Origin: DATGFK01 sp040007395
GTDB lineage: Bacteria > Chloroflexota > Anaerolineae > Aggregatilineales > UBA2796
NCBI GenBank assembly: GCA_040007395.1
Contig: JBDTVG010000047.1
Span: forward strand, 1 to 40,783
Direction: 5' to 3'
Length of the DNA stretch: 40,783 bases
Shown: piece after piece, positions 26,963-34,726 of the stretch
Position numbering within the stretch: the stretch's first letter is position 1
Layout of the letters: every line of letters starts with the position of its first letter
Notes under the pieces: generated by a model
Seen by the model: the letters and a program-made list of their open reading frames with translations, nothing else
Database searches by the model: none
What the model was told of the DNA's origin: nothing
Position numbers and translations under genes: made by a program

Positions 26963-26981
26963 TAAGAGCGTATTTTGAAAT
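26963..26981. repeat. Second copy of the IS5-type end
   Basis: TAAGAGCGTATTTTGAAAT, identical to 77-95, lies directly against the left end of an IS1595-type relic, which begins at 26982. No other IS5 sequence is adjacent. It looks like a solo end left after insertion or deletion. Confidence 0.5.
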
Positions 26982-27526
26982 GGCTCAATATGGATTTCAG
27001 GGAGCTACCAGCAAAGAGAGTAAAGAGTGGAGTAGAGTTTTACCGCACCGTCTGATATTGTGAGTAAATTCGAAAAAAGCCAAGTAAAGCGGTAACTGAA
27101 ATGGCACGATGGGGGCGAAGCCAAGAACGTAAGAGCGACCAAAAGCCTTCCAGTGTGTTGACATGGACTTCGTGAAAGCCATCGCCATCCGCATCACGGG
27201 CCGATTCACCTTGACTATGATTAAGGGTGTGATGGTCATCCCCCCACTGCTTTAATCGGTCATAGATCGTGTATTCATCAGTGTAAAACGTACTGCCTTT
27301 GGCGACGACACGGGTAATAATAGGTTGGATTGTTTTCTGTTGGACATTCTCTGCCCAACCACAATGTGGACACCTGACTCCTTCTGCCCAACGAATTTCT
27401 CGCACTGTTTCATAGCATTTGGCATCATCTATCAGGCTCTGGATGTTGATCATGCTACGCTTTCTGCCTTACTTTTCCTTCGTTTATTTTATCAGCCTAT
27501 CACCTCCCTGAATCCCCTATTGAGCC
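26982..27526 (-). mobile_element. Internally deleted IS1595-family relic
   Basis: A 545-bp derivative of the 1020-bp element at 12680. Left end GGCTCAATATGG...TTTCAGGGAG and right end CTCCCTGAATCC...TTGAGCC are recognisable. The transposase is reduced to its N-terminal zinc ribbon start and the C-terminal part. It cannot transpose by itself but may be a substrate for a transposase acting on the same ends. Confidence 0.85.
26997..27453 (-). pseudogene. IS1595 transposase remnant, deleted and frameshifted
   Basis: The N-terminus (MINIQSLIDDAKCYETVREIRW...CPHCG) is joined directly to ENVQQKTIQP. Relative to the copy at 12695-13608 this removes about 450 bases, including the helix-turn-helix and half of the DDE domain. 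A second lesion, an 8-bp deletion after RPHRAI relative to that copy, throws the last part out of frame; the tail FFEFTHNIRRCGKTLLHSLLSLL continues in another frame to 26997. Two or more lesions make it inactive. Confidence 0.85.
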
Positions 27527-27586
27527 TGTCACCTTTTTAAGGCGAAATGGCTCTTTAGATCAATGGTCATAATGAGAGGAACAATT

Positions 27587-28264
27587 ATGCAGCAAGATCA
27601 GCAGTATGAAGACCTAGTTCGACAAGCTCAAGCTGCCAGCGAAGAAGTACGCCGTCAACTAGTGGATAAACTGGTCATGCAATTCACTGATGCTGCATAC
27701 CGATGGGCGCTGGTGATTTTGGAAGATGAAGATAAGGCTTCTGACGCATTACAAGAAGCATGGCTCAATGCCTTTTTACATCTTGACCAACTTCAGGAAA
27801 GCGCAGCGTTCCCAGCATGGTTTAGACAGCTTGTCCAGAATTCTTGTTATCGCGTTATCCGCGATGAAAAACCAGCACTCCCCTTAGAAGATCAGCTTCC
27901 TTTGGACAGTGCGCCACATGAAGACTTGATAGAAGCCGTCGAAAGTAAAGAACGTTCGGAATATATTCGGGATGCTCTCTCCGGTCTCCCAGAACATGAA
28001 CGGATAGTCACCGAGCTATATTATTTTGCCGATTATCCACAACAAGAGATCGCAGAAGTATTGTCTGTACCGTTGACCACTGTCAAAAAACGCTTGCAAT
28101 ATGCCCGCCGACACTTAAAAGGCATTATCCAGCCAGACATTGTTTCGCAGCTTGCTGCGCTAAATGGCGGCTGCACTGCTGCGGCATTCGTTCATCACAT
28201 GGACATTGACGACCTGTGGGTGGAATTGCCCATCTATAAACCGATGGCAGTCGGTACGCTCTGA
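27587..28264 (+). CDS. ECF-type RNA polymerase sigma factor
   Basis: A 225-residue sigma-70 family factor with only regions 2 and 4. Region 2 has FTDAAYRWALVILEDEDKASDALQEAWL and FPAWFRQLVQNSCYRVIRDE. Region 4 is LSGLPEHERIVTELYYFADYPQQEIAEVLSVPLTTVKKRLQYARRHL. A C-terminal extension of about 40 residues (NGGCTAAAFVHHMDIDDLWVEL) is unusual. Starts at 27563 and 27572 are in frame, but AGAGGA at 27575-27580 is placed for the ATG at 27587. It is 33 bases upstream of a clpP-like gene on the same strand. No anti-sigma gene is adjacent. The pair lies between two IS1595 relics. Confidence 0.92.
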   Translation: MQQDQQYEDLVRQAQAASEEVRRQLVDKLVMQFTDAAYRWALVILEDEDKASDALQEAWLNAFLHLDQLQESAAFPAWFRQLVQNSCYRVIRDEKPALPLEDQLPLDSAPHEDLIEAVESKERSEYIRDALSGLPEHERIVTELYYFADYPQQEIAEVLSVPLTTVKKRLQYARRHLKGIIQPDIVSQLAALNGGCTAAAFVHHMDIDDLWVELPIYKPMAVGTL

Positions 28265-28297
28265 AACAAAGACCGAACACGTCTAAAAACGTAGAAT

Positions 28298-28933
28298 ATG
28301 GAAATAAAAATGTCACCCAGAACAGGTATGTTGATTCCAAGTGTCGTTGAAGCTAACGCACGCGGTGATCGTAGTTATGATATTTATTCACTGCTGCTCA
28401 AGGAAAGAGTCGTCTTCCTCGGCACAGCCATTGACTCCCAAGTCGCTAATCTCATTGTCGCGCAATTGTTGTGGCTAGACAGAGAAGATCCTGACAGTGA
28501 GATCAGAATGTATATTAACTGTCCCGGCGGAGAAGTTTACGCAGGCTTTGCCATTCACGATACGATGCAATTGGTGAAAGCTCCTGTTAGTACCTTTGCT
28601 ATCGGTTTGACCGCTAGTTTTGGGACTATTCTGTTGACATCGGGAGCAAAAGGCCGCCGCTTTGCCATGCCGAACGCCACCATTCACATGCACCAACCAC
28701 TTGGCGGCGCACAGGGGCAAACGTCCGATATTGTCATTGCTGCTCAGGAGATAGTGAGATCTCGCGAACGCCTAAATCATATTCTGATGGACTCGACAGG
28801 ACAGCCAAAAGAAGTCATTGAACGCGATACGGATCGCGACTATTACCTTGATGCGTATAAGGCCGTTGACTATGGCTTGATTGATGCGGTATTACCCGTG
28901 CTGCCCGTCCGATCTCCAAACGGAAAACATTAA
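28298..28933 (+). CDS. Divergent ClpP-like serine protease
   Basis: A 211-residue ClpP-family peptidase. The triad is visible: Ser107 in GLTASFGT, His132 in TIHMHQPLGG and Asp181 in TDRDYYL. The hydrophobic fold motif reads NCPGGEVYAGFAIHDTM, where typical ClpP has NSPGG, and AASM is replaced by TASF. This suggests a paralog rather than the housekeeping ClpP. The start is ATG 28298 or ATG 28310; neither has a strong ribosome site. ClpP normally forms a 14-mer chamber with an AAA partner (ClpX or ClpC); no such gene is in the window. It probably shares a transcript with the upstream sigma factor. Confidence 0.9.
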   Translation: MEIKMSPRTGMLIPSVVEANARGDRSYDIYSLLLKERVVFLGTAIDSQVANLIVAQLLWLDREDPDSEIRMYINCPGGEVYAGFAIHDTMQLVKAPVSTFAIGLTASFGTILLTSGAKGRRFAMPNATIHMHQPLGGAQGQTSDIVIAAQEIVRSRERLNHILMDSTGQPKEVIERDTDRDYYLDAYKAVDYGLIDAVLPVLPVRSPNGKH

Positions 28934-28950
28934 TTCATGTCGCTAAAAGC

Positions 28951-28997
28951 AATTTACCTCGCCCAAACGTCTACGTGTCGTTAAGGTGAGGTAAATT
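28951..28997. other. Long inverted repeat after clpP-like gene
   Basis: AATTTACCTC (28951-28960) and GAGGTAAATT (28988-28997) form a 10-bp perfect stem with a 27-base loop, 17 bases after the clpP-like stop. No T run follows, so it may be a weak terminator or an mRNA-stabilising hairpin. The rest of the stretch to 29327 holds two gene relics, described separately. Confidence 0.35.
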
Positions 28998-29037
28998 CTT
29001 GGGATCAATGGGGTAGGATAAACGGCAGGAGCGAAAG

Positions 29038-29148
29038 ATGTTGCTGAATATCCAACAGTTGATAGACGATGCGAAATGCTATGCGGTGGTGTGGCAGATG
29101 CGCTGTTGTGGTGTTACACGGTACCAATATCACGATCAATACTCCTAG
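29038..29148 (+). pseudogene. N-terminal relic of an IS1595-family transposase
   Basis: Thirty-six codons beginning MLLNIQQLIDDAKCYAVVWQMR. They align with the start of the transposase copies at 13608 (MIDDAKCYETVRAMRW) and 27453 (MINIQSLIDDAKCYETVREIRW). The zinc-ribbon Cys pair has been lost and a TAG ends the frame. It is oriented opposite to the other two copies. It lies past the clpP-like gene, so the sigma factor and clpP-like genes are enclosed by this relic and the one at 26982. Confidence 0.75.
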
Positions 29149-29174
29149 TCGAAATTGCCAACCACCTATTGTAG

Positions 29175-29309
29175 TTATTGGAGACTTTTTGCTTTGCCTT
29201 TGATGAGATAAATCAATCCAACCAGAAACAGAGCCACCTCGCCGTTAATAGCCGCACCGAAGAGCGTCTTGTGAATAACTCCTTTTTGTATACCTATTCC
29301 TGAAAATAC
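29175..29309 (-). pseudogene. Possible C-terminal relic of a small membrane protein
   Basis: A 44-codon open frame, bounded upstream by a TAG at 29310-29312, ends in TAA at 29175. It reads IQKGVIHKTLFGAAINGEVALFLVGLIYLIKGKAKSLQ, one membrane helix with positive flanks. No ATG, GTG or TTG lies at its beginning. It directly follows coaBC on the same strand. It may be the tail of a lost gene or chance. Confidence 0.3.
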
Positions 29310-29327
29310 CTACCTTTAGTCTAATCT

Positions 29328-30572
29328 TTATTCTACCGACTGTAAACGCATCACAACCCGCTGAATGATCGTTTCGGCGACGGCAGTTTTGGTAAGTTGT
29401 GGTAGCGTCTCGACACTTGTGTCAGCCCCCAGAATGGTCACAATATTGGTGTCGCCCTGAAATCCGGCTCCGCTGCGGCTCACATCGTTGGCGATAATAT
29501 AATCTGCGTTTTTGCGTTCCAGCTTGGAACGCGCATTGGTGATCAAATCTTGGGTTTCGGCGGCAAAGCCGATCAGCACACGCGGATAACCGCTGCTGCG
29601 CCGCCGTTCACCAACGGTCAGCAAAATATCTTTTGTTGGCGTGAGTGTGAGCGTTAAGTTCTCTCCATGTTTTTTGATCTTCTGATCGGCAATCTGGGCG
29701 GGCTGGAAGTCGGCAACTGCCGCCGCCATAATTAGCACATCTGCCGTTACGCTGGCGGCTAACACCGCATTGAGCATTGCCTGTGCGCTTTCTACTTCGA
29801 TCACGGTTGCGCCAACAGGCGGAGTGAGCGCTGTCGGCGTGGTGATTAGGGTGACTGACGCGCCTTCGTCAAGGGCGGCCTGTGCCAGCGCATACCCCTG
29901 TTTGCCCGACGATCTATTGCTCACGAAGCGTACTGGATCAATCGCTTCACGGGTTCCGCCTGCTGTGATTACCATCTGTTTGTCGCGCAGCTTGCCGTGT
30001 TCGCGCCCCAAGTGTTGCCGGATCAGGCCAAGCAGCGTTGGAACTTCGGGCAAACGACCTTGCCCCATCAACCCCGATGCCATGCGCCCCGCTTCCGGCT
30101 CAATCACGATCACGCCACGATCCCGCAGTATTTGTAAGTTCGCAGTGGTGGCGGGATGTGCATACATATCGCCATCCATTGCCGGGGCAATCATGATTGG
30201 ACAGTGTACGTTGAGCGCCGTCAGACTCAATAGATCGTCGCTCAGACCGTGTGCTAGCTTGGCAATATGATTCGCGGTTGCCGGAACAATCAACAGAAGA
30301 TCCGCATCTTTGCCCAGACCAACATGAGCAATATGGGTCGGCAGTCCACCGGAGTTATCCGTTTCCCATAAATCGGTATAGACTCCCCGTCCAGTCAACG
30401 CCCGAAACGTTAGCGGTGTGATGAAGCGTTGCGCGGCTTCGGTCATGATCACATCAATGAGCGCTCCCGCCTGAGTCAGTTTGCTGCACAGGTCGGCGGC
30501 TTTGTACGCCGCAATGCTGCCTGTTACCCCTAGTACGATCCGTTTGCCGTCCAGCAGAGTCACACGGGTCAC
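29328..30572 (-). CDS. coaBC: Bifunctional phosphopantothenoylcysteine decarboxylase/synthetase
   Basis: A 414-residue CoaBC, two steps of coenzyme A synthesis. The N-terminal flavoprotein domain (about 1-190) has LGVTGSIAAYKAADL, the His motif THIAHVGLG and APAMDGDMYAHPAT. The C-terminal CoaB domain (about 200-414) has MVITAGGTREAIDPVRFVSN, AAAVADFQP and the Lys-rich ADQKIKKHGE. Two points are odd: the PxMN motif has Asp133 instead of Asn, and the expected Cys of the flap (xACG) reads MASG, so Ser166 replaces Cys. The start is GTG 30572, one base after the stop of the upstream membrane protein gene. Confidence 0.94.
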   Translation of the reverse strand: MTRVTLLDGKRIVLGVTGSIAAYKAADLCSKLTQAGALIDVIMTEAAQRFITPLTFRALTGRGVYTDLWETDNSGGLPTHIAHVGLGKDADLLLIVPATANHIAKLAHGLSDDLLSLTALNVHCPIMIAPAMDGDMYAHPATTANLQILRDRGVIVIEPEAGRMASGLMGQGRLPEVPTLLGLIRQHLGREHGKLRDKQMVITAGGTREAIDPVRFVSNRSSGKQGYALAQAALDEGASVTLITTPTALTPPVGATVIEVESAQAMLNAVLAASVTADVLIMAAAVADFQPAQIADQKIKKHGENLTLTLTPTKDILLTVGERRRSSGYPRVLIGFAAETQDLITNARSKLERKNADYIIANDVSRSGAGFQGDTNIVTILGADTSVETLPQLTKTAVAETIIQRVVMRLQSVE

Positions 30573-30573
30573 G

Positions 30574-31611
30574 TTATTCTTCCTCGTCGAGTAGGTCTTC
30601 TAAATCGTCTTCAATGGGGGCGGTTTGAGCACGGAACACCCGCCAGAAGATAATCAGCAGCGCGACGGGCAACCCGAATGTGCCAAAGGCAAAAGCGATA
30701 TAGTACACGGCAATCCCGACCACTGAGTCGCGGTCATTGACTAGACTATAAGCGACGGTTCCGGCAACTAAAAAGGAGACTGCCAGTACAATGTATGTGA
30801 TTACATTGGGCGCGGGAAAGGTTATCTCCGCCAGCAGCGATGGATCGTGACCTTGCCGCTGCGTATGCAGTGTCCATACGATGAACGCACCAATCGCCGC
30901 GAAAACGACCAATGGCACAATCGGCACAACCTCTTGAAACATGCCAACAATCAGGGCAATGAACAACGGCACACCGACAATAATCGCTTCCCACCACAGC
31001 AAGCCCATCTGCTGCTCACGCAGAAAGAGAAAACGTGGTGCGACTCGCGCCACCAGCACCCCAATGATCACCAGTGCGACAATGACATAGAGCGTTGCCG
31101 TTTCGATAGGGACGAGTTCCCAGTCTACAAGCGGCTGGATCGGATACCAATGTACCCATATGCCCCACAGCGCCCCGATGCCCATCGCGGCGAAGACTTG
31201 CAGCGATTCGGCGGGCTTGCCGCGCATCACAACCACGAACAGCAATAGACCATACAGTCCAGCGGCGGTTTGCAAGCCAAGCCCGCGTACCAACAGACCA
31301 TACGGTCCCACCGCCAGATTATCGAAGGCCGTATGATTGATAATCGCGGAGGCGACCAATCCATAGATTCCGCTGGCAAGTACTAATGTCGCGGGGCCGT
31401 GAACTTGAAAGCGCACGATAATTTCCATCAAGATCGCGCCGAGGCATATATACAGGATCAGCAGAATCACCCAGTCGAGCGGAGTGCGGGCGGGTGGATT
31501 CTGCCACATGACCAGTTCGGAAAGAGTCAACAAGATCACGCCAAGAATCAGCCGCAATCCCCAAAAGGGCAACCGTTCCCGGACTCGAATCTTCTGGCGC
31601 AGTTGGCGCAT
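30574..31611 (-). CDS. Polytopic membrane protein of unknown function
   Basis: A 345-residue integral membrane protein with about nine or ten hydrophobic segments, a short basic N-terminus (MRQLRQKIRVRERL) and an acidic C-terminus (PIEDDLEDLLDEEE). The segments are separated by short loops, with no transporter or enzyme motif I recognise. Its stop is one base from the coaBC start, suggesting co-transcription. Not assigned. Confidence 0.82.
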   Translation of the reverse strand: MRQLRQKIRVRERLPFWGLRLILGVILLTLSELVMWQNPPARTPLDWVILLILYICLGAILMEIIVRFQVHGPATLVLASGIYGLVASAIINHTAFDNLAVGPYGLLVRGLGLQTAAGLYGLLLFVVVMRGKPAESLQVFAAMGIGALWGIWVHWYPIQPLVDWELVPIETATLYVIVALVIIGVLVARVAPRFLFLREQQMGLLWWEAIIVGVPLFIALIVGMFQEVVPIVPLVVFAAIGAFIVWTLHTQRQGHDPSLLAEITFPAPNVITYIVLAVSFLVAGTVAYSLVNDRDSVVGIAVYYIAFAFGTFGLPVALLIIFWRVFRAQTAPIEDDLEDLLDEEE

Positions 31612-31675
31612 AATGGTTAGTCATTGCTCCCGGCCTGAAAAAAACGCAAAGAAAACCTGAGAAGTGTAGGATTAG

Positions 31676-31885
31676 TCACACGACTGCCATCATGCTGTTG
31701 AGATGGTCTTCGGGTATTTCATCGCCACTTTCTCTCAGTACATCGATGTGTTGGGCGATGGCGGCCTTGATATTCGCAATCGATTCTTCTATAGTATCGC
31801 CCTCACTCCAACAGTCGGGTAGCGATGGCACTTGAACTGAGTAGCCGCCTGTTTCTTCGTCCGGGACAAGGATCACTTGATGCAT
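31676..31885 (-). CDS. HicB-family antitoxin-like protein
   Basis: A 69-residue protein of the HicB antitoxin type. It has the partial RNase H-like fold segment VILVPDEETGGYSVQVPSLPDC, then SEGDTIEESIANIKAAIAQHIDVL. It lacks the C-terminal DNA-binding helix found in longer HicB proteins, so it is a short variant. A HicA toxin is normally next to it; none is visible on either side. It lies 32 bases downstream of the UDG-superfamily gene on the same strand and may be co-transcribed. Confidence 0.85.
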   Translation of the reverse strand: MHQVILVPDEETGGYSVQVPSLPDCWSEGDTIEESIANIKAAIAQHIDVLRESGDEIPEDHLNSMMAVV

Positions 31886-31917
31886 AGATTAGCCTCGTTT
31901 GTAAAAGCTCTGAATAG

Positions 31918-32772
31918 TTAAAGACCTCTATCATTCTTCAGGAAATTGCGTAGATTCTCCAACTGCTTGTATCTAGCTTCATCCTTAAATAACGCAGTAA
32001 AATTACTCGGTCCGTGTGTCCCAGTCGGATGAGGAAGGAATGCAAAATACCGTTCGCGTGTGCCCAATGATTTAATGCGATGTGGGCCAGAAATATGCCC
32101 TTCACGATGGGCATTTGGTGGTACCGAAATATCATCTCGATAGCGCTTCCGAAAAGTTTGCACAGCAAACTTGCCGGCAAAGATAATCACGTCTGCTCCA
32201 GAGAGTTGCAATGTTTTTTCGAGATAGCGTTCTGGACAGACGGTTGCTGCCTGATCAACTCCATCGCGTTCGCGTTTGGATTTACAGCGTACTATTTCGG
32301 TGATGGCTACATCTTCTCCCAATTTGGCATCTGAACCAAGTAGCTCCCTTGTTAGTTTTTGGACTGCACCCCAGTATCTATTTTTCTGCCTGTATTTCCC
32401 ATCTTTACCTAAAACCCGTCGATCTGAAACCCACTTTTTATAATGACTACCCTTAAATAGGTTATTGAAGTAGTCAAATACTTCATCTTCTGTAAGCCAT
32501 TCCTCATTACCAACGAAGTGATCGCCATTATATAAGTGTCCCGCTGGGTAAAGCTCACCTATATCAATCGATGGATTAGAACTTACCATGAGAACACGAG
32601 CGTCTTTTAAGTTACCTACCCATGGAGTTGGTACGTGAAATGGTTTTGATTTTTCTTGACTGTTAACAAGAACAGCACATGGGTGACTGTTATCGCCGTT
32701 AAGGCATTGTTGAACTATTGGACAACCAATGATTTCCCGCATATGACTCTTGATGTTGGGTAATTGTGCCAT
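31918..32772 (-). CDS. Uracil-DNA glycosylase superfamily protein
   Basis: A 284-residue protein with the layout of the UDG superfamily. Motif 1 is RVLMVSSNPSIDIGELYP. The middle strand-helix region (VAITEIVRCKSKRERDG...CPERYLEKTLQLSGADVIIFAGKFAV) resembles the substrate-fold part of family 4/5 enzymes. Motif 2 is near FAFLPHPTGTHGP. The catalytic Asp of classical UDG is replaced by Asn-Pro-Ser, as in Mug-like families. Whether it removes a base, and which, cannot be told. The ATG at 32772 has GGAG about 10 bases upstream. Confidence 0.68.
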   Translation of the reverse strand: MAQLPNIKSHMREIIGCPIVQQCLNGDNSHPCAVLVNSQEKSKPFHVPTPWVGNLKDARVLMVSSNPSIDIGELYPAGHLYNGDHFVGNEEWLTEDEVFDYFNNLFKGSHYKKWVSDRRVLGKDGKYRQKNRYWGAVQKLTRELLGSDAKLGEDVAITEIVRCKSKRERDGVDQAATVCPERYLEKTLQLSGADVIIFAGKFAVQTFRKRYRDDISVPPNAHREGHISGPHRIKSLGTRERYFAFLPHPTGTHGPSNFTALFKDEARYKQLENLRNFLKNDRGL

Positions 32773-32841
32773 AGTTTGCTACTCCAATAGAGTTCAAGCA
32801 TACCTAAAAAACGGAAGTCACGTCCAACTCCATAAGGGTAA

Positions 32842-33756
32842 TTACACTGTCTCTTTAACCTGCTGTGCTTGTGTCTCGGTTTGGACAGGAGTTGCTTGCA
32901 TAATCCGCGCCAATTCGCCTGCGATTAGGCTGGGACGCTCATCGCGCAGCAGCGGCAGCCGAGTCCGTGTCCGGCGCAACTGGTTCAGGTCGATATTCTG
33001 GATAATTAGGGCTTCCTCGTGCATCGGCCCCTCGGCAATAATATCGCCATCGGGATCGATTATCGTGCTGCCGCCCCAAAAGTTCAGGCCATCCTCGAAG
33101 CCTACTCTGTTACAGTGGATCACATAGTTGGTGAACATACTGCCATACGCTTGATTGACCAACTGCACCCAATGGGCTGAACTTAGCCGATCCGAAGCAT
33201 CGATGCCGCGTCCGGGGCTAGCACTGTGGAACAGCAGCAGATCGGCGCGATCCAGCCAGAGCAAATAGGGTGGCGAGGCGTGCCAGAAATCTTCGCAGAT
33301 CAACATGCCAAGCCGCCCAAAGCGCGTATCGAAAGCCCGTACTGAATCCCCCAACGCAAAGTAGCGTCCTTCATCGAACATGGTGTAGGTACACAGGTAT
33401 ACCTTGTGATGCACATGCAGCACCTTCCCGCCAGATAAATAGGCAGCACCGATAAAATAGCGAGCGCGATTGTCGGTATCCACGAAGCCAACCATGATGT
33501 CCATGTTGTAGTCGGCGCTAGCTTGCAGCAGCGGTTGGAAGATCGGATTATCTTCGGTGGGTTGCATAGCGATCTCGTAGACCAAATCCTGTACGTTGTA
33601 GCCTGTCAACGATAGCTCAGGAAAGAGCAGGAGATCGACTCCTTCGTTTTTCGCCGCGACGATGTATTCCAGATGGGTGTCAAGGTTAGCCTTCACATCG
33701 CCAATCTTGGGCTGCATCTGAGCCAAACCAACTTTTATGTTTGTAGTTGCAGACAT
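32842..33756 (-). CDS. Carbon-nitrogen hydrolase (nitrilase superfamily)
   Basis: A 304-residue nitrilase-fold amidase. The Glu-Lys-Cys triad is visible: Glu in LLFPELSLTGYN, Lys in HHKVYLCTY and Cys in GMLICEDFWH. A Glu in FDEGRYFA is also typical. The closest pattern is the glutaminase-like branch related to the amidase domain of NAD synthetase, but no synthetase domain is attached. No membrane segment, so it is cytoplasmic. The ATG at 33756 lies three bases after the stop of the Lgt-like gene, so they form an operon. Substrate unknown. Confidence 0.9.
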   Translation of the reverse strand: MSATTNIKVGLAQMQPKIGDVKANLDTHLEYIVAAKNEGVDLLLFPELSLTGYNVQDLVYEIAMQPTEDNPIFQPLLQASADYNMDIMVGFVDTDNRARYFIGAAYLSGGKVLHVHHKVYLCTYTMFDEGRYFALGDSVRAFDTRFGRLGMLICEDFWHASPPYLLWLDRADLLLFHSASPGRGIDASDRLSSAHWVQLVNQAYGSMFTNYVIHCNRVGFEDGLNFWGGSTIIDPDGDIIAEGPMHEEALIIQNIDLNQLRRTRTRLPLLRDERPSLIAGELARIMQATPVQTETQAQQVKETV

Positions 33757-33759
33757 GAT

Positions 33760-34563
33760 TCAAGCTCCCTGTTCAATGACCCGATGTGCAGCAAATCTTC
33801 GTCGGTGCAGTACCGCTGCTACCCCGAAAATCACAATTGACACAAACGCTACGACAAAATCAAGAATCTGATCGGCGCGGTGACCAAACCACAATGGCAC
33901 ATATTCCGCCCGGAAGAAGGCAATGATCGCCATCGCCTCAGCAAATAAGGCCAGTACCAACCACAACCGCGATCCTGACAGGCTGTTGAATACGGTTAGC
34001 AGCACCACCAACAGCAAAATTACGACGGCTAACACAATGCCAATCGGCGGCAGATTGAGACGCGGTGCGACTGTGCCGTAAATATCAGGTGATTCGATAA
34101 CCAGCCAACTCGGAAAATCTGCCAAGGTGCGGACTTCGACTCCGTAGCCGCACGTCGCAGCGGCGCACGCCTGCCAAGAAGCCATCGCCCCAAACGGCAA
34201 GGCCAACGCCAACCCATCGACCAGTAACAAGATCGATACGCCGCGCAGCCGTGCCACCACCAATGCCGCAGCCAAGCCTACAACAATTGCGCCATGCCAA
34301 TCCAAGCCACCGTTCGCCAGATCGGTGATCTGGTCGGTGTGGGCAGCAAAGTAGCCCCAGTTGAGCCAGACATGCACCGCCCGCGCCCCGATAATCCCGC
34401 CGATTACGCCAGCAAGGATCACATCTAACAAGGGTGAAATGCGCTGCCGAGAACGCGCTGCGCTAATCACGAGGACGGCCCCACCGATAGCTACTCCCAG
34501 CATGATCCAAGCAGTGAAGGCGTGAAGCTCAATCGAGGCGAACTTGAAGACAACAGGATTCAT
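33760..34563 (-). CDS. Lgt-like integral membrane protein
   Basis: A 267-residue membrane protein of about seven hydrophobic segments, arranged like prolipoprotein diacylglyceryl transferase. Matching segments: GGIIGARAVHVWLNWGYF; GGLDWHGAIVVG, where His90 corresponds to the catalytic His of Lgt; and FFRAEYVPLWFGHRADQILDF near the end. The Lgt signature GRIGNFING should lie near 125-140. Here it reads FGAMASWQACAAATCGYG, without the Arg and Asn. It is therefore a divergent paralog or an altered Lgt. Whether lipid transfer is retained is uncertain. Confidence 0.75.
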   Translation of the reverse strand: MNPVVFKFASIELHAFTAWIMLGVAIGGAVLVISAARSRQRISPLLDVILAGVIGGIIGARAVHVWLNWGYFAAHTDQITDLANGGLDWHGAIVVGLAAALVVARLRGVSILLLVDGLALALPFGAMASWQACAAATCGYGVEVRTLADFPSWLVIESPDIYGTVAPRLNLPPIGIVLAVVILLLVVLLTVFNSLSGSRLWLVLALFAEAMAIIAFFRAEYVPLWFGHRADQILDFVVAFVSIVIFGVAAVLHRRRFAAHRVIEQGA

Positions 34564-34726
34564 GATCGGTTATCGGTTGCTCCTCTGGTGTCTATTGTAC
34601 ACTACTCAGCAGCCGTATTGATACAATGCCAAATTTTCGTGAAAAACGTTGGACAAACTGGCAATAAACCTTAGAATGTAATATTACACATGATTTCTGT
34701 ACAGACTCAAGGATTCCAATTTCAAC

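Noticed and set aside
31886..31917. HicA toxin partner for the HicB gene
   Set aside because: The 32-base gap is too short, and no HicA-like frame lies on either side.
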